Source of the DNA: a virus
Reading direction: 5' to 3' (one strand)
IMG/VR virus record: IMGVR_UViG_3300030419_003714
Location: 1 to 50,700 of that record
Length of the DNA: 50,700 nucleotides
Below, piece after piece: positions 17,002 through 25,518 of this stretch. The notes under the pieces are model-generated. The model had not been told where the DNA came from. It ran no database searches and was given only the letters and a program-made list of their open reading frames with translations. The stretch's first letter is position 1. Each line of letters opens with the position of its first letter. The position numbers were made by a program, and so were the translations under genes.

Positions 17002-18199
17002 TGTCTGTTCCACCAAGGCTTGCATCCAATTCTTGAGCAGTGCTCAACAAATCTTTAGCAAAGTCTGGTAGTTGGTCCGGATCACCTGATTCAGCTATTT
17101 CTACAATTCCAAAAACACCACTAGCTTTAACAGGAATATCAAAGTCAATTCTATTTCCAATTACTTTTTGCAAATTTGTTGCAGTTGTTGCTAATCCTGT
17201 TTGTAACTCTTCTGCAGCTGATTCTAATTGAGGTTGTAATTGTTTTCCTACATCTAAAAGTTTTACTCTCATTTCTTCAGCAGTTTTTTCAAGTTCTTCT
17301 ACATTGATTGATTGTATAACACTGTCAATTTTTAATTGCGCACCTTGTGTATCTGAACTTACTTCAAATATTTTAGGAAGTTTAAATGTTGTTTGGTCTG
17401 TTGGAAAAGTTATATCTATTGTAGGTGGCGGCACTTCTGCTTTAGAATCAAACCTTGGTACTATAGAAGGAACACCTTTTTTAACTATTTCTTTTATAGG
17501 ACTACCATCACTATCAAATGCATCTTTTATATTAATGTTACCAAATGTTTTAAATGGGTTTTCAAGACCACCTGTTCCAATTTCTGTAAGATTTGTTGGT
17601 AGTTTATCAAGACTTCCAAATGCATCTGTAATTCCTGAAGTAAGACTAGTTGGTAAGCCTCCTGGTATTTCAAAACCTAAAGCACCGGTGCCTCCTCCAT
17701 TTATACCAGTAGCACCACCTAAGTTTATATCAGGCAACACACTATCAAACCCATTAACACCAACTTCACCTAATTTTACATCAGCAACTTTTAATGCTGA
17801 ACCTATATCAAATCCACCAAAAGAAGATGTTCCTATATCTAATCCTCCTCCAATATCTGGTAACCCTCCACCAGGTGGCTGTATCTGAAGATTGTCAGTT
17901 AGACTTTGTAAACTATCTTGAAGAGATGGATCGTTAATAGCCTCCATCATTTTTTCTGTCATTGATTCTAATTGAGGCTGTAACTCTTTTGCTTTCTCTA
18001 TACCAATATCAACTTGCTTAGTTATTTCTTCAGATGCTGCTTCTATCTCTGCTTTGATTGCACTAGGAGATAATGCTGAGAAATCCAGACTTTTAAATTT
18101 TTCAAGAGCTTCTTCTTGTTTTTTCTTTTGCTCTTGAAGTACAGGTTCCTCACCAACTGCTGCTAAATGTTTTTGTATTGCTCCTAATGATACTACCAT
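16997..18199 (-). CDS. Unknown protein between gp5 and gp25 (coiled-coil ends, Gly/Pro-rich centre)
   Basis: This protein has 400 residues. Residues ~1-95 are strongly helical and charged (LQEQKKKQEEALEKFKSLDF and onwards). Residues ~105-250 are Gly-, Pro- and Asp-rich with repeated GG-DIG, GGLPDIGGGLDIG and GGATGINGGGTG motifs. Residues ~295-350 return to helical heptads, and the end is acidic. The position between the gp5 spike and gp25 matches where T4 keeps the small PAAR spike-tip gene 5.4, but I see no PAAR repeats. The translated start has a good ribosome binding site (AGAGGAAC). A long antisense frame across 17304-17888 is a by-product of the low-complexity composition. Function unknown; a baseplate hub or assembly role is inferred only from location. 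Confidence 0.65.
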   Translation of the reverse strand: MVVSLGAIQKHLAAVGEEPVLQEQKKKQEEALEKFKSLDFSALSPSAIKAEIEAASEEITKQVDIGIEKAKELQPQLESMTEKMMEAINDPSLQDSLQSLTDNLQIQPPGGGLPDIGGGLDIGTSSFGGFDIGSALKVADVKLGEVGVNGFDSVLPDINLGGATGINGGGTGALGFEIPGGLPTSLTSGITDAFGSLDKLPTNLTEIGTGGLENPFKTFGNINIKDAFDSDGSPIKEIVKKGVPSIVPRFDSKAEVPPPTIDITFPTDQTTFKLPKIFEVSSDTQGAQLKIDSVIQSINVEELEKTAEEMRVKLLDVGKQLQPQLESAAEELQTGLATTATNLQKVIGNRIDFDIPVKASGVFGIVEIAESGDPDQLPDFAKDLLSTAQELDASLGGTDT

Positions 18200-18207
18200 T
18201 TGTTCCT

Positions 18208-19674
18208 CTACGAGTTTAAGTTAATATCACCACCATTAATGTCAACGCCGCTAGACCCATCAACATCAACTTTTTGTGGTGTTGTTATTTCAACATTTAA
18301 TGTGGCATCCATATCAATTTTTTCTGTTGTGTCAACATTAAGACTCTTTTCTATTTCCATATTTGTATTACTTGTAGATTTTATATTAATATTATTACCA
18401 GAAGATACTGTTGCGTTATCGGTTAATGCTGCAATAGTTATCTCATTAGTTACAGTTTGATTAGAATTATTACCAATTGTAACAGCTTTACTTCCAGTAA
18501 TAGTCTGTTCGTGATTACTACCAGATGTCACTGTTCCAATATCTTCTCTATGTGATCCACCAATATTAGTAACTCTATCTTTACTTACACGAAGACTTTG
18601 TTTACCATTAATTTGTGTTGAGCTATCTGTTATAACTTCTTTATGTTCTGATCCTTGAATCTTAGTTGTCATGTCACCTTTAATATTAAGATTGTAATCA
18701 CCATCACATTCAACATACATATCTCCACCTTTGCCAGGAGGATCACCAGGATTAACTTTTTCTTTATGAACATACAATCTAAGATCACCTTGATCAACAG
18801 TAATATTAACATTACCTCTAACAACCATATTTTTATTTTTCATAACTACTTCATAGTCATCACCAACTACTTTAGTTATTCTTGTCCCATCATTTTGTAT
18901 TTCATAGAATGTTCCACTACGGTGATACTGATGTATTCTACCAGCTCCTAATGTATCATCAGTTTCAAATACATGACCTGATTCACTTACGTGTACGTGA
19001 TTTAGAGGATATACTGATTTATATCTTGTGTTATCACCATACCTTGGATAAGGTTCGTCCCAAAATTCACGTTTAAAATATGTTATTGGATGTGTGCCAG
19101 GTGGTGAACCATCTTTTACAGCTGGAACTTTTGGTGGGACAGCCTTTGGTATACTTGTAGTTCTATCTCTTACTTTAGTATGAAAAGTTGTTTCTCCACT
19201 TCTAATAGTTGTTATCTTATCATCTGTTCCATTGTATATGTCATCACCTCTAGCTAATTTATTAATGTCGCTCTCACCAACACCAACCATTTTTTCTTCA
19301 ATTTTAGGATATATTCCATCAGGGTCACTAAACCCAACATCTTTGTTTGGTAAATCAGTTGGCGCGCCAATCATTGTACCAAGAACAATTGGTTGCTGCA
19401 GTTCTTTACCATCTAAAAATAAACCAAAGACCCATGTTCCTTCTACTGGACCTGTTGGACTTACTCCTACACCACTAGTTGATGCACTTGTATAAGGCAT
19501 GATTGGTGTAGCCCATGGAAGTTTATCTGTAGGTATATCACTTCTACTATCTGAATGTATGCCATAACATCTAACTCTTACACGACCAAGTTTCAATGGA
19601 TCGTTTCTATCTTCAACAACTCCCATATAGTATTGATAGTTTTTAAATGTCTCAGCTGAATATTGTCTATGCAT
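18208..19674 (-). CDS. 5: Baseplate central spike gp5-like, without a lysozyme domain
   Basis: This 488-residue protein starts with a gp5/VgrG-type OB-fold (YYMGVVEDRNDPLKLGRVRV, RCYGIHSD, LPWATPIMPYTSA, GTWVFGLFLDGKELQQPIVL). A linker and an HVHVSESGHVFETDDTLG segment follow, then a long C-terminal array of short beta-helix repeats (for example GNINITVDQGDLRL-like strands and DATLNVEITTPQKVDVDGSS), typical of the trimeric needle. T4 gp5 (575 residues) carries a lysozyme domain between OB-fold and needle; here the region is too short and lacks lysozyme motifs. The gene lies between the gp27-like hub and the unknown 400-residue protein. Confidence 0.85.
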   Translation of the reverse strand: MHRQYSAETFKNYQYYMGVVEDRNDPLKLGRVRVRCYGIHSDSRSDIPTDKLPWATPIMPYTSASTSGVGVSPTGPVEGTWVFGLFLDGKELQQPIVLGTMIGAPTDLPNKDVGFSDPDGIYPKIEEKMVGVGESDINKLARGDDIYNGTDDKITTIRSGETTFHTKVRDRTTSIPKAVPPKVPAVKDGSPPGTHPITYFKREFWDEPYPRYGDNTRYKSVYPLNHVHVSESGHVFETDDTLGAGRIHQYHRSGTFYEIQNDGTRITKVVGDDYEVVMKNKNMVVRGNVNITVDQGDLRLYVHKEKVNPGDPPGKGGDMYVECDGDYNLNIKGDMTTKIQGSEHKEVITDSSTQINGKQSLRVSKDRVTNIGGSHREDIGTVTSGSNHEQTITGSKAVTIGNNSNQTVTNEITIAALTDNATVSSGNNINIKSTSNTNMEIEKSLNVDTTEKIDMDATLNVEITTPQKVDVDGSSGVDINGGDINLNS

Positions 19675-19677
19675 TAT

Positions 19678-21072
19678 CTAATCTCCCGACGGATTATCTG
19701 TATGAGGTTCGTTTAAACCTGATTTTGATAAGTTAAGTGTAGTGTTCATCTTACTAGCATCAAACGAATGTTTAACTCCAGTAACAAACCAAAATCCAGA
19801 ATATAAACTATCTGTAGATTTTTTTTCATGTGATCCTGGCTCAGGTAAGTTGATAGATATAACATCACCTACGTTCAATCCTGTGTCCCCATAAACTACT
19901 ATTTGTAATTGGTATGAATTTAACATATCCATATATGCTAATCTTTTTCCTACTATATGTTCTACATGATCTTCAGAAGCAGTTGGATCTGTTAAAACAG
20001 TATATTCATATGGCTGTTCATTTGCAAATGCATCAAAAAATTTATCTGTTAAATTAAACTTTCCAGTTTGTTCAAAACTATCATATAAATCTTTCATATT
20101 AAATTTTATATCATTATGTTTCTTTTTAATATAATCTAATTTTCTTACTGAATGACTAAGCGTACCGTTTATAAGTCGATTAGCAGTACTTGGCATTTTG
20201 ATATCACCTAAAACCTCAATATGTCTGTAATAAGTACTATCATGTGTAACAGCCAAATGTTGAGCAGGGTTGTGATTGAACACTGCTCCCCTACCTTTAT
20301 TTAAATTAATTAACTGTTCGATATTTGCAAAATAAAAACCTTTTGAGTTTTCAAAAAATTCAAAATATGAACCTAAAGATGACCCACCAAAAGCCCTTCT
20401 AGCTAAAAAGTCAAATGCTGACATAGGATTCAATCCTGGAATTATAATATCTTCTATACCAATTGATGGTGGTGTAGTAGTAAATAAAGTTCGATCTTTA
20501 AATTGATCTATAGCTTTTAATTGTTTAGCTTTTGGTGAATTTTGAATATTATTAGAAAAAATGTTTTTTACTATTTCTGTTTCTGTTTCTTTAAAATGTC
20601 TATTAACTATTGATAAATCACTAAGTAATTTTTCTTTTGTAACACAAACTAGATCAAAAGCCTCATTTGAATTATTGTCTCCAATTGTTACATCACCAAT
20701 ATATACTACATAAAAAAGCAAATCAATTATTTCATCTTTATTTTCTCTTTTGGGTGATTGAATTTTACATTTAACAAATTCCTCTCCTTGAAGACCTTTA
20801 GAACCAAGTCGTTCAAGCATTCTTAATGAGTCAGCAACTCTTATTACTAATGTAATATTATTATCACTTAATGATTGTGTGATAGAATATGAATTTGTAT
20901 GTAGGCGTAAATCTACTGCTTCGTGAAATATAGATCCACCAGTATCATCTGATATTAATCTTCCTAACATCAATTCACTACAATTATACGCACCAGCTGA
21001 AATTAATTCTGTTTTGGTTGTTTTATTGTCTGCTCTAAATCTATCTATAGGGGGCTTTGTTAAATTAGCCAT
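19678..21072 (-). CDS. 27: Baseplate hub protein, gp27-like (gpD/VgrG hub fold)
   Basis: This 464-residue protein sits where a hub subunit is expected, directly before the gp5 spike (3-bp gap). The N-terminal half alternates beta strands typical of hub domains (ITLVIRVADSLRMLERLG, EFVKCKIQSPKRENKDEIID). The C-terminal segment GLNVGDVISINLPEPG, then YSGFWFVTGVKHSFD and MNTTLNLSKSGL resembles the ends of gpD, gp27 and late-control proteins, where a tube-like barrel is closed. T4 gp27 has 391 residues and binds gp5 as a trimer. Sequence similarity in this family is low, so the call depends on the C-terminal motif and gene order. Its start overlaps gp53 by 8 bp. Confidence 0.7.
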   Translation of the reverse strand: MANLTKPPIDRFRADNKTTKTELISAGAYNCSELMLGRLISDDTGGSIFHEAVDLRLHTNSYSITQSLSDNNITLVIRVADSLRMLERLGSKGLQGEEFVKCKIQSPKRENKDEIIDLLFYVVYIGDVTIGDNNSNEAFDLVCVTKEKLLSDLSIVNRHFKETETEIVKNIFSNNIQNSPKAKQLKAIDQFKDRTLFTTTPPSIGIEDIIIPGLNPMSAFDFLARRAFGGSSLGSYFEFFENSKGFYFANIEQLINLNKGRGAVFNHNPAQHLAVTHDSTYYRHIEVLGDIKMPSTANRLINGTLSHSVRKLDYIKKKHNDIKFNMKDLYDSFEQTGKFNLTDKFFDAFANEQPYEYTVLTDPTASEDHVEHIVGKRLAYMDMLNSYQLQIVVYGDTGLNVGDVISINLPEPGSHEKKSTDSLYSGFWFVTGVKHSFDASKMNTTLNLSKSGLNEPHTDNPSGD

Positions 21073-21583
21073 CGCTCATCAAATCTTTTAATTGTTTATC
21101 AATAGATGGTAAATAAACTCTATTAACTATTTTTAAATGCCGTCTATTATCATTAATTCTATCCCAATATGTATAAGCATCAATTGCATCATAATCGCTT
21201 GATGATACACCATTAGAGACTGTAAGTGAATCAGCTGATACAGTCAACTTTTTAGTTTTATGCTCACAATGTATTGTTGTTGCTTGAGCTGCAGCAATAC
21301 TTCCATATTTCTTTTTGATCCATTGATCAAAATCATAAGTATCCAATGGCCATTGAAAATAAGGATCAACTATTTTATTAGCTAAAAGTACTAGCCAGGC
21401 ATATTTTGAATCCTCATAATAATCATGTGCTATATGGTCTGGCTGCATTCCAGACTCTGCAACATAATCTAAAAACGATAATGCGTCTTGTTCTACCAAT
21501 TGATTTAATTTTACACCAATGGCTAAATTTACAATCTTTTGATTTAAAAATGTAGTTGTAGGTAATTCTCTAAACAATGACAT
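21065..21583 (-). CDS. 53: Baseplate wedge subunit gp53
   Basis: This 172-residue protein (T4 gp53 has 196) carries the gp53 signature DHIAHDYYEDSKYAWLVLLA, NKIVDPYFQWPLDTYDFDQW and IKKKYGS. gp53 completes the inner baseplate ring with gp6 and gp25 and is needed to join six wedges around the hub. A strong ribosome binding site (TTAGGAGTTG) precedes the ATG at 21583. It sits between gp48 and the gp27-like hub, in a minus-strand run that continues to the fibre genes. Confidence 0.88.
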   Translation of the reverse strand: MSLFRELPTTTFLNQKIVNLAIGVKLNQLVEQDALSFLDYVAESGMQPDHIAHDYYEDSKYAWLVLLANKIVDPYFQWPLDTYDFDQWIKKKYGSIAAAQATTIHCEHKTKKLTVSADSLTVSNGVSSSDYDAIDAYTYWDRINDNRRHLKIVNRVYLPSIDKQLKDLMSDG

Positions 21584-21594
21584 TATTTCAACTC

Positions 21595-22551
21595 CTAACC
21601 TCCATACCCCGGGTATCGGCTCGAATAATACCTGGTTTTATCAATATCTCTTCTAGTATGTATTGATGTTTCTTGTAAATCAAGTGTAAGTTGCACAGCT
21701 GTAGGTGCACCGGTTCCACCATAAAATGAAGGTCCTCCATCTGGTGTATAGTTAACACTTACGTTTCTTATTACTGCAGCTTTAAATGGAAAATGAAAAT
21801 ATTCAGCTTCTATATCACCAGTGCGATCCATGGTTCCTGCTATAGATATATCTATTTCATATGGATAACCTAAAGAAAACGTGCCAGTTCGTTCAGGTAG
21901 TGAAGCAACTTTAAATTTACGAATAATTGTTTCTAGTGTTCTATGTTCGGATGCGCTTCCAGGTACTAACTTCCAACTAAGATTATGTGTTTTTAATGCC
22001 ACACCTCTAAACATAGCTGTAAGATTTGGATTTGGTACTTTTCCAAAAAATCTATTTAACCCAAATGCTAAAGCACCTGTACCACTTCTAAATTTTGCTG
22101 TTATCGCTGTTGATATATCACTTTTATCCTCTAGTGATCCAAAGGCTTCACCTGCACCTAGCTTGCTTATATCTTTTCCTAATTCATAAGCTCCAGTTAT
22201 ATAATCCCCTGTAGCTTCTGCAACTTTGGCCAAAGGGTTCTTAGAGTTAGCTAACTCATCAGCTATTACCCCGCCAATAGCTCCAGTCTCTGCATCTTGC
22301 CAATTTAATTGAAGATTATCTATCAACTGTCCAGGAATTGGTAAAGCTATACCACCTCTTAGATATCGACGTGTGGTGCCTGCAGATTCCGTTCTCATCT
22401 CCTGTAAATTAAAATGCATAAAATGTGCACTTAAATCTTGTGGAAATACCCAGTTTGCCCCTGCTTGTTTAGCTGTTTGTCTTTTGCCCTTTATAACAGA
22501 CTCAACTGGCTCAACCATATCCCGTATTAAAAAGTTATTTTCTTCAGACAT
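21595..22551 (-). CDS. 48: Baseplate tube-cap protein gp48-like
   Basis: This protein has 318 residues (T4 gp48 has 364). Central and C-terminal segments fit the tail-tube/gp48/gp54 fold: NPNLTAMFRGVALKTHNLSW, KLVPGSASEHRTLETIIRKF, then YPYEIDISIAG, EYFHFPFKAAVIRNVSVNYT and GAPTAVQLTLDLQETSIHTR. gp48 forms the ring on the hub on which gp54 and then the gp19 tube assemble. It is the first gene of the leftward structural block, divergent from gp4 across only 21 bp. Its promoter must therefore lie inside gp4; an exact late octamer is present there (22638-22645). Confidence 0.75.
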   Translation of the reverse strand: MSEENNFLIRDMVEPVESVIKGKRQTAKQAGANWVFPQDLSAHFMHFNLQEMRTESAGTTRRYLRGGIALPIPGQLIDNLQLNWQDAETGAIGGVIADELANSKNPLAKVAEATGDYITGAYELGKDISKLGAGEAFGSLEDKSDISTAITAKFRSGTGALAFGLNRFFGKVPNPNLTAMFRGVALKTHNLSWKLVPGSASEHRTLETIIRKFKVASLPERTGTFSLGYPYEIDISIAGTMDRTGDIEAEYFHFPFKAAVIRNVSVNYTPDGGPSFYGGTGAPTAVQLTLDLQETSIHTRRDIDKTRYYSSRYPGYGG

Positions 22552-22572
22552 ATCTTCTTCCTAAATATTATT

Positions 22573-23004
22573 ATGAGTTACAAAGGTAAATATAAACCCT
22601 CAAACCCTTCTAAGTATAAGGGTGATCCCACTAATATTATTTATAGAAGTTTGTGGGAGCGTCGCCTTATGTCTTATTTAGATAAACATCCAGACGTTAT
22701 TCAATGGTCAAGCGAAGAATTTTGTATAGGATATAGAAATCCTATTGATAGTAGAGTTCATAGATACTTTCCAGACTTTTGGGTTAAGAAGAAAGATGCA
22801 AACGGACAGATAAATACTACAGTAATAGAAGTTAAACCAAAAGCTCAATGTGCTCCACCAAAAAAAGATCCTAAACATCCAAGAAGATATTTGAAACAAG
22901 TTAGAACTTATGGTATTAATGAAGCTAAATGGAAAGCAGCTAGTAGCTTTTGTAAAGATAGAGACTGGAAGTTTCAAATAATGACCGAGGATAATTTATT
23001 CTAA
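22573..23004 (+). CDS. 4: Head completion protein gp4-like (nuclease-fold)
   Basis: This 143-residue protein is close to T4 gp4 (150; also called 50/65). It has the conserved opening YKGKYKPSNPSKYKGDPTNI, then YRSLWERRLMSYLD, and the PD-(D/E)XK-like core HRYFPDFWV with TVIEVKPK (Glu29, Asp68, Glu86 and Lys88 by position). T4 gp4 is needed to finish the packaged head before tail attachment. The gene opens the rightward run, and its stop overlaps the next start (TAATG). T4 also keeps gene 4 next to gene 53. Confidence 0.88.
   Translation: MSYKGKYKPSNPSKYKGDPTNIIYRSLWERRLMSYLDKHPDVIQWSSEEFCIGYRNPIDSRVHRYFPDFWVKKKDANGQINTTVIEVKPKAQCAPPKKDPKHPRRYLKQVRTYGINEAKWKAASSFCKDRDWKFQIMTEDNLF
22638..22645 (-). 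promoter_or_regulatory. Exact T4-type late promoter octamer driving the leftward tail operon
   Basis: The minus strand reads TATAAATA, identical to the T4 late promoter -10 element. It lies inside gp4, about 87 bases upstream of the gp48 start, which is where a promoter for the leftward block must sit because the gp48/gp4 gap is only 21 bp. This placement makes it more believable than a random octamer. Confidence 0.5.
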
Positions 23005-23645
23005 TGGTAGCATTTATATTCCAAAAATTGTTAGATCAAGGTGGTCCATCTGGACCAAACGTACAATCTGCTGTTGATTGGTTTAGTGAACAAACATCAG
23101 TAATACCTACACGCCCTCAGCAAATAGTAAGAGGAGCTGATCCTAAACAACATACCCCTCAAAGATTCAAGAAGAGATTAAGACAAGGTAGATATGAATG
23201 GGGTAGAATGATAATGTTCCAATATGATCCTTTACATAAAAACAAAATGCCTTACTATGATAAATTTCCTATGGGGTTTATTGTTGATGTTCAATCTGAT
23301 AACTTTCTTATGATGAACTTTCATTATCTTCCACCAAGTCTAAGAGCAGTGATGATGGATGAATTATATCGTTATATGCCAGCAGCTGATAGTGAGGATA
23401 TGCGAGACGATGATAAATTAATGATGATGCCTCAGCCATATAGAATATTAAAACGATATAGAAGTCTAAGATGGTACAAAGGATGCCTGAAAAGATACCT
23501 AAATAGTAATATACAATCACGTATTGTAACCATATATCCAAAGGAATGGAATATAGCATTATTCATGCCTATGACAAGAACATTCCGAGGAGCTAGTAAA
23601 AATGCTATATGGAGAGATACATGGAGAAAAGGAAGAAAAGTTTAA
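23004..23645 (+). CDS. Conserved T4-like phage protein, possibly DNA end protector gp2
   Basis: This 213-residue basic protein carries the motif KMPYYDKFPMGFIVDVQSDN followed by FLMMNFHYLPPSLRA, then a C-terminal SRIVTIYPKEWNIALFMPMT and FRGASKNAIWRDTWRKGRK. I remember this 'PYYD-FP...NFHYLPP' family next to gp4 in marine T4-like phages. T4 places gene 2 (DNA end protector, 274 residues) next to gene 4, so a gp2-like role is plausible. I am not certain of the assignment and see no catalytic motif. It overlaps gp4 by one base and directly abuts gp54. Confidence 0.5.
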   Translation: MVAFIFQKLLDQGGPSGPNVQSAVDWFSEQTSVIPTRPQQIVRGADPKQHTPQRFKKRLRQGRYEWGRMIMFQYDPLHKNKMPYYDKFPMGFIVDVQSDNFLMMNFHYLPPSLRAVMMDELYRYMPAADSEDMRDDDKLMMMPQPYRILKRYRSLRWYKGCLKRYLNSNIQSRIVTIYPKEWNIALFMPMTRTFRGASKNAIWRDTWRKGRKV

Positions 23646-24608
23646 ATGGGATTACTTAGTCTTGGATCAGGAATTAGTGGAATAGCTGGATTAGGAGCTG
23701 GTCTTGCTCAAAATTTTTTTGGGTCAAAACGAGACGGTACAAAATCTAGAGTAAACATAGAAAGGCTTAAAGCTGAATTAAACACAACAGGCGGTCTATA
23801 TAAACCAAGTCTTTATGTTGTGCAAATTTCAAGAAAAAATAATATACCTTTTTTTGAAGGACATAAACCAATGGAAATGGTGTTAGCTAACTCTGCTGCA
23901 CTTCCTGGTGTACAAATAATTACTAATGATTATAAAAGACAAGGTTATGGTACATTTGACAGACGTCCCTTTGGTGTAATGGTTACAGATATACCTATAA
24001 CATTTTTTGTTGATAATAATGGTGAGGTTTTGAATGCATTTAATAAATGGGCCAATGATATAGTTTTTATTGGTGAAGGAACTAAAGGTAAGAATGGCAT
24101 AGTAGAAGAACATGCTATCAATACAGTACAAGCAAGTAGACCAAGTCGCGGAGTACCAAATAGCCAACAATTATTTGAAGTAGGATATAGAGACGATTAT
24201 CTATCAACTATTAGAATTTTTTGTCTTACAGGTGATAAAACCAATGAAGGAGAAAGCGAAGCTGATCTTTCAGGCATGTCTATGGTTGAATATACATTGA
24301 ACGAAGCATATCCAATACAAATTGGAGACATATCTGTTGCTTGGAATGATAATGATAGCTTTGCAACATTACCTGTACAATTTACATTTAGAACATATAC
24401 AATAACACATCATAATATCGAAAGAGATATGGTAAAAGAATCAAAGGGCACGAGAGCTTTTTCTCTTGGTGAAACTCTTGGTTTAATATCAGGAGCTGCT
24501 GGTCGAATAGGAGCATTTGAAGGAGCTTCTACACAATCGATTCTTACCAATGGAGTAAACATATTAACTAATCGTAGAATAGTTAGTGGAATAAGTAATA
24601 TTTTTTAA
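23646..24608 (+). CDS. 54: Baseplate tail-tube initiator gp54-like
   Basis: This protein has 320 residues, the same length as T4 gp54. The N-terminal ~25 residues are Gly/Ala/Leu-rich (LSLGSGISGIAGLGAGLAQN). The body follows the tail-tube fold shared by gp54, gp48 and gp19: KPSLYVVQISRK, MEMVLANSAALPGVQIITND, YGTFDRRPFGVMVTDIPITF, DNNGEVLNAFNKWANDI and the late SVAWNDNDSFATLPVQFTFR. gp54 binds the gp48 ring and starts tube polymerisation. The ATG immediately follows the stop of the previous gene. It is on the opposite strand from gp48, unlike in T4 where 48 and 54 are adjacent. Confidence 0.8.
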   Translation: MGLLSLGSGISGIAGLGAGLAQNFFGSKRDGTKSRVNIERLKAELNTTGGLYKPSLYVVQISRKNNIPFFEGHKPMEMVLANSAALPGVQIITNDYKRQGYGTFDRRPFGVMVTDIPITFFVDNNGEVLNAFNKWANDIVFIGEGTKGKNGIVEEHAINTVQASRPSRGVPNSQQLFEVGYRDDYLSTIRIFCLTGDKTNEGESEADLSGMSMVEYTLNEAYPIQIGDISVAWNDNDSFATLPVQFTFRTYTITHHNIERDMVKESKGTRAFSLGETLGLISGAAGRIGAFEGASTQSILTNGVNILTNRRIVSGISNIF

Positions 24609-24640
24609 CAACGTGAACATATTATTAAGGAGATAATATT

Positions 24641-25348
24641 ATGGGTTTACCTAAAGTACAACACCCAACATTTGAATTGACTATACCATCAAGTAAAGAA
24701 AAGTTAAGGTATAGACCATTTTTGGTCAAAGAAGAAAAAATACTTTTACTTGCCCAACAAGCTGGGGACACCAACGAGATAATGGTAGCAGTTAAACAAA
24801 TTATTAATAACTGTATTATTGAAGGCAATGTTGATATGGATACTATGCCATCATTTGATATGGAATATATTTTTCTTATGTTGAGAGCAAATTCAGTTAG
24901 TGACATTGCAAAAATAAACTTTACTGATGAAGAAACAAAGAAAAAAGTAGAAGTAGAAATTGATTTAACAAAGATTGAAGTTGAATTTCCAGATGGACAT
25001 GAGACTAAAGTTAAAGTTAATGACGAACTTATGTTAGAAATGAAATATCCAACATACAGAGATGTTTTAGAGATAACACAAGAAACTGGCATTGAATCAA
25101 CATTTAGTATGATTAAAAAATGTGTTGATAAAGTTTATAGTGGTCCAGAGTTAGATAAGGTTGATAGCCTTAATGATTATTCACAAGATGAGATTAATGA
25201 ATTTGTCGAATCGTTTAGTAATGATGTATTTGATAAGATACAAAAGTTTTTTTACACGATACCAAGATTATCTCATACTGTTGAATATCAAGTAGGAAAG
25301 AAAACTAAATCTCATACATTCTTAGGTCTGAATGATTTTTTTTCCTAA
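24641..25348 (+). CDS. 26: gp26-like baseplate hub / tail assembly chaperone, unshifted product
   Basis: This 235-residue protein (T4 gp26 has 208) has the family features LPKVQHPTFELTIPSSKEKL, then YRPFLVKEEKILLLAQQAGD, VKQIINNCI, FDMEYIFLMLRANSVSD, PTYRDVLEI and a Cys/Val segment TFSMIKKCVDKVYSG. It reads like the short form of a tail assembly chaperone. A strong ribosome binding site (AAGGAGATAA) lies at 24628-24637. The last codons are GAT-TTT-TTT-TCC-TAA, so it ends on a run of eight T (25336-25343). A -1 slip there opens a frame that continues into a conserved-looking C-terminal extension (next entries), giving a 292-residue fusion. Confidence 0.82.
   Translation: MGLPKVQHPTFELTIPSSKEKLRYRPFLVKEEKILLLAQQAGDTNEIMVAVKQIINNCIIEGNVDMDTMPSFDMEYIFLMLRANSVSDIAKINFTDEETKKKVEVEIDLTKIEVEFPDGHETKVKVNDELMLEMKYPTYRDVLEITQETGIESTFSMIKKCVDKVYSGPELDKVDSLNDYSQDEINEFVESFSNDVFDKIQKFFYTIPRLSHTVEYQVGKKTKSHTFLGLNDFFS
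25336..25342 (+). promoter_or_regulatory. Probable programmed -1 frameshift site (T TTT TTT)
   Basis: In the gp26 frame the last codons before the stop read GA(T TTT TTT) TCC TAA, a canonical X-XXY-YYZ slippery heptamer made only of T. After a -1 slip the next codon is TTC at 25342-25344. The shifted frame then stays open through the ATG at 25372 to the stop at 25516-25518. Many long-tailed phages express tail assembly chaperones this way just before the tape-measure gene. I did not identify a clear downstream pseudoknot. Confidence 0.7.
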
Positions 25349-25518
25349 GCCTGAGCCATATTAATACGACAATGTATTACCAACAAATATTTACGTTGGC
25401 TAATCATTATAATTACAGTATAAGTGAATTGGAAAATATGTATCCATTTGAACGTGACATATATTATGGATTATTAACCAATTATGTAGAAAAGACACGG
25501 AGACAAGATGGCAACTGA
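25342..25518 (+). CDS. Frameshift-encoded C-terminal extension of gp26 (gp51-like position)
   Basis: The -1 frame from 25342 encodes FLSLSHINTT and then MYYQQIFTLANHYNYSISEL, ENMYPFERDIYYGLLTNYVE, KTRRQDGN, ending at TGA 25516-25518. The segment 'L-E-x-M-x-P-F-E-R-D-I-Y' with a following Tyr is the type of motif seen in the T-domain of tail assembly chaperones. It may also start independently at the ATG at 25372 (48 residues), but I see no good ribosome binding site there. Its end overlaps the next gene by 11 bp. In T4 the gene after 26 is 51 (a hub assembly factor), so this may be its reduced counterpart. Confidence 0.65.
   Translation, partial: FLSLSHINTTMYYQQIFTLANHYNYSISELENMYPFERDIYYGLLTNYVEKTRRQDGN

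Noticed and set aside
17304-17888. A 194-codon plus-strand open frame
   Set aside because: It lies antisense to the 400-residue minus gene, has Pro/Ser/Ile-rich composition mirroring the Gly/Asp-rich centre, and has no ribosome binding site or family features.
22561-22568. CTAAATA just before gp4 as a late promoter on the plus strand
   Set aside because: It lies only about five bases from the gp4 start codon, leaving no room for a transcript start and ribosome binding site.
24625-25092. A 155-codon minus-strand open frame opposite gp26
   Set aside because: It is a Ser/Ile-rich shadow of gp26, which has a strong ribosome binding site and conserved motifs on the plus strand.
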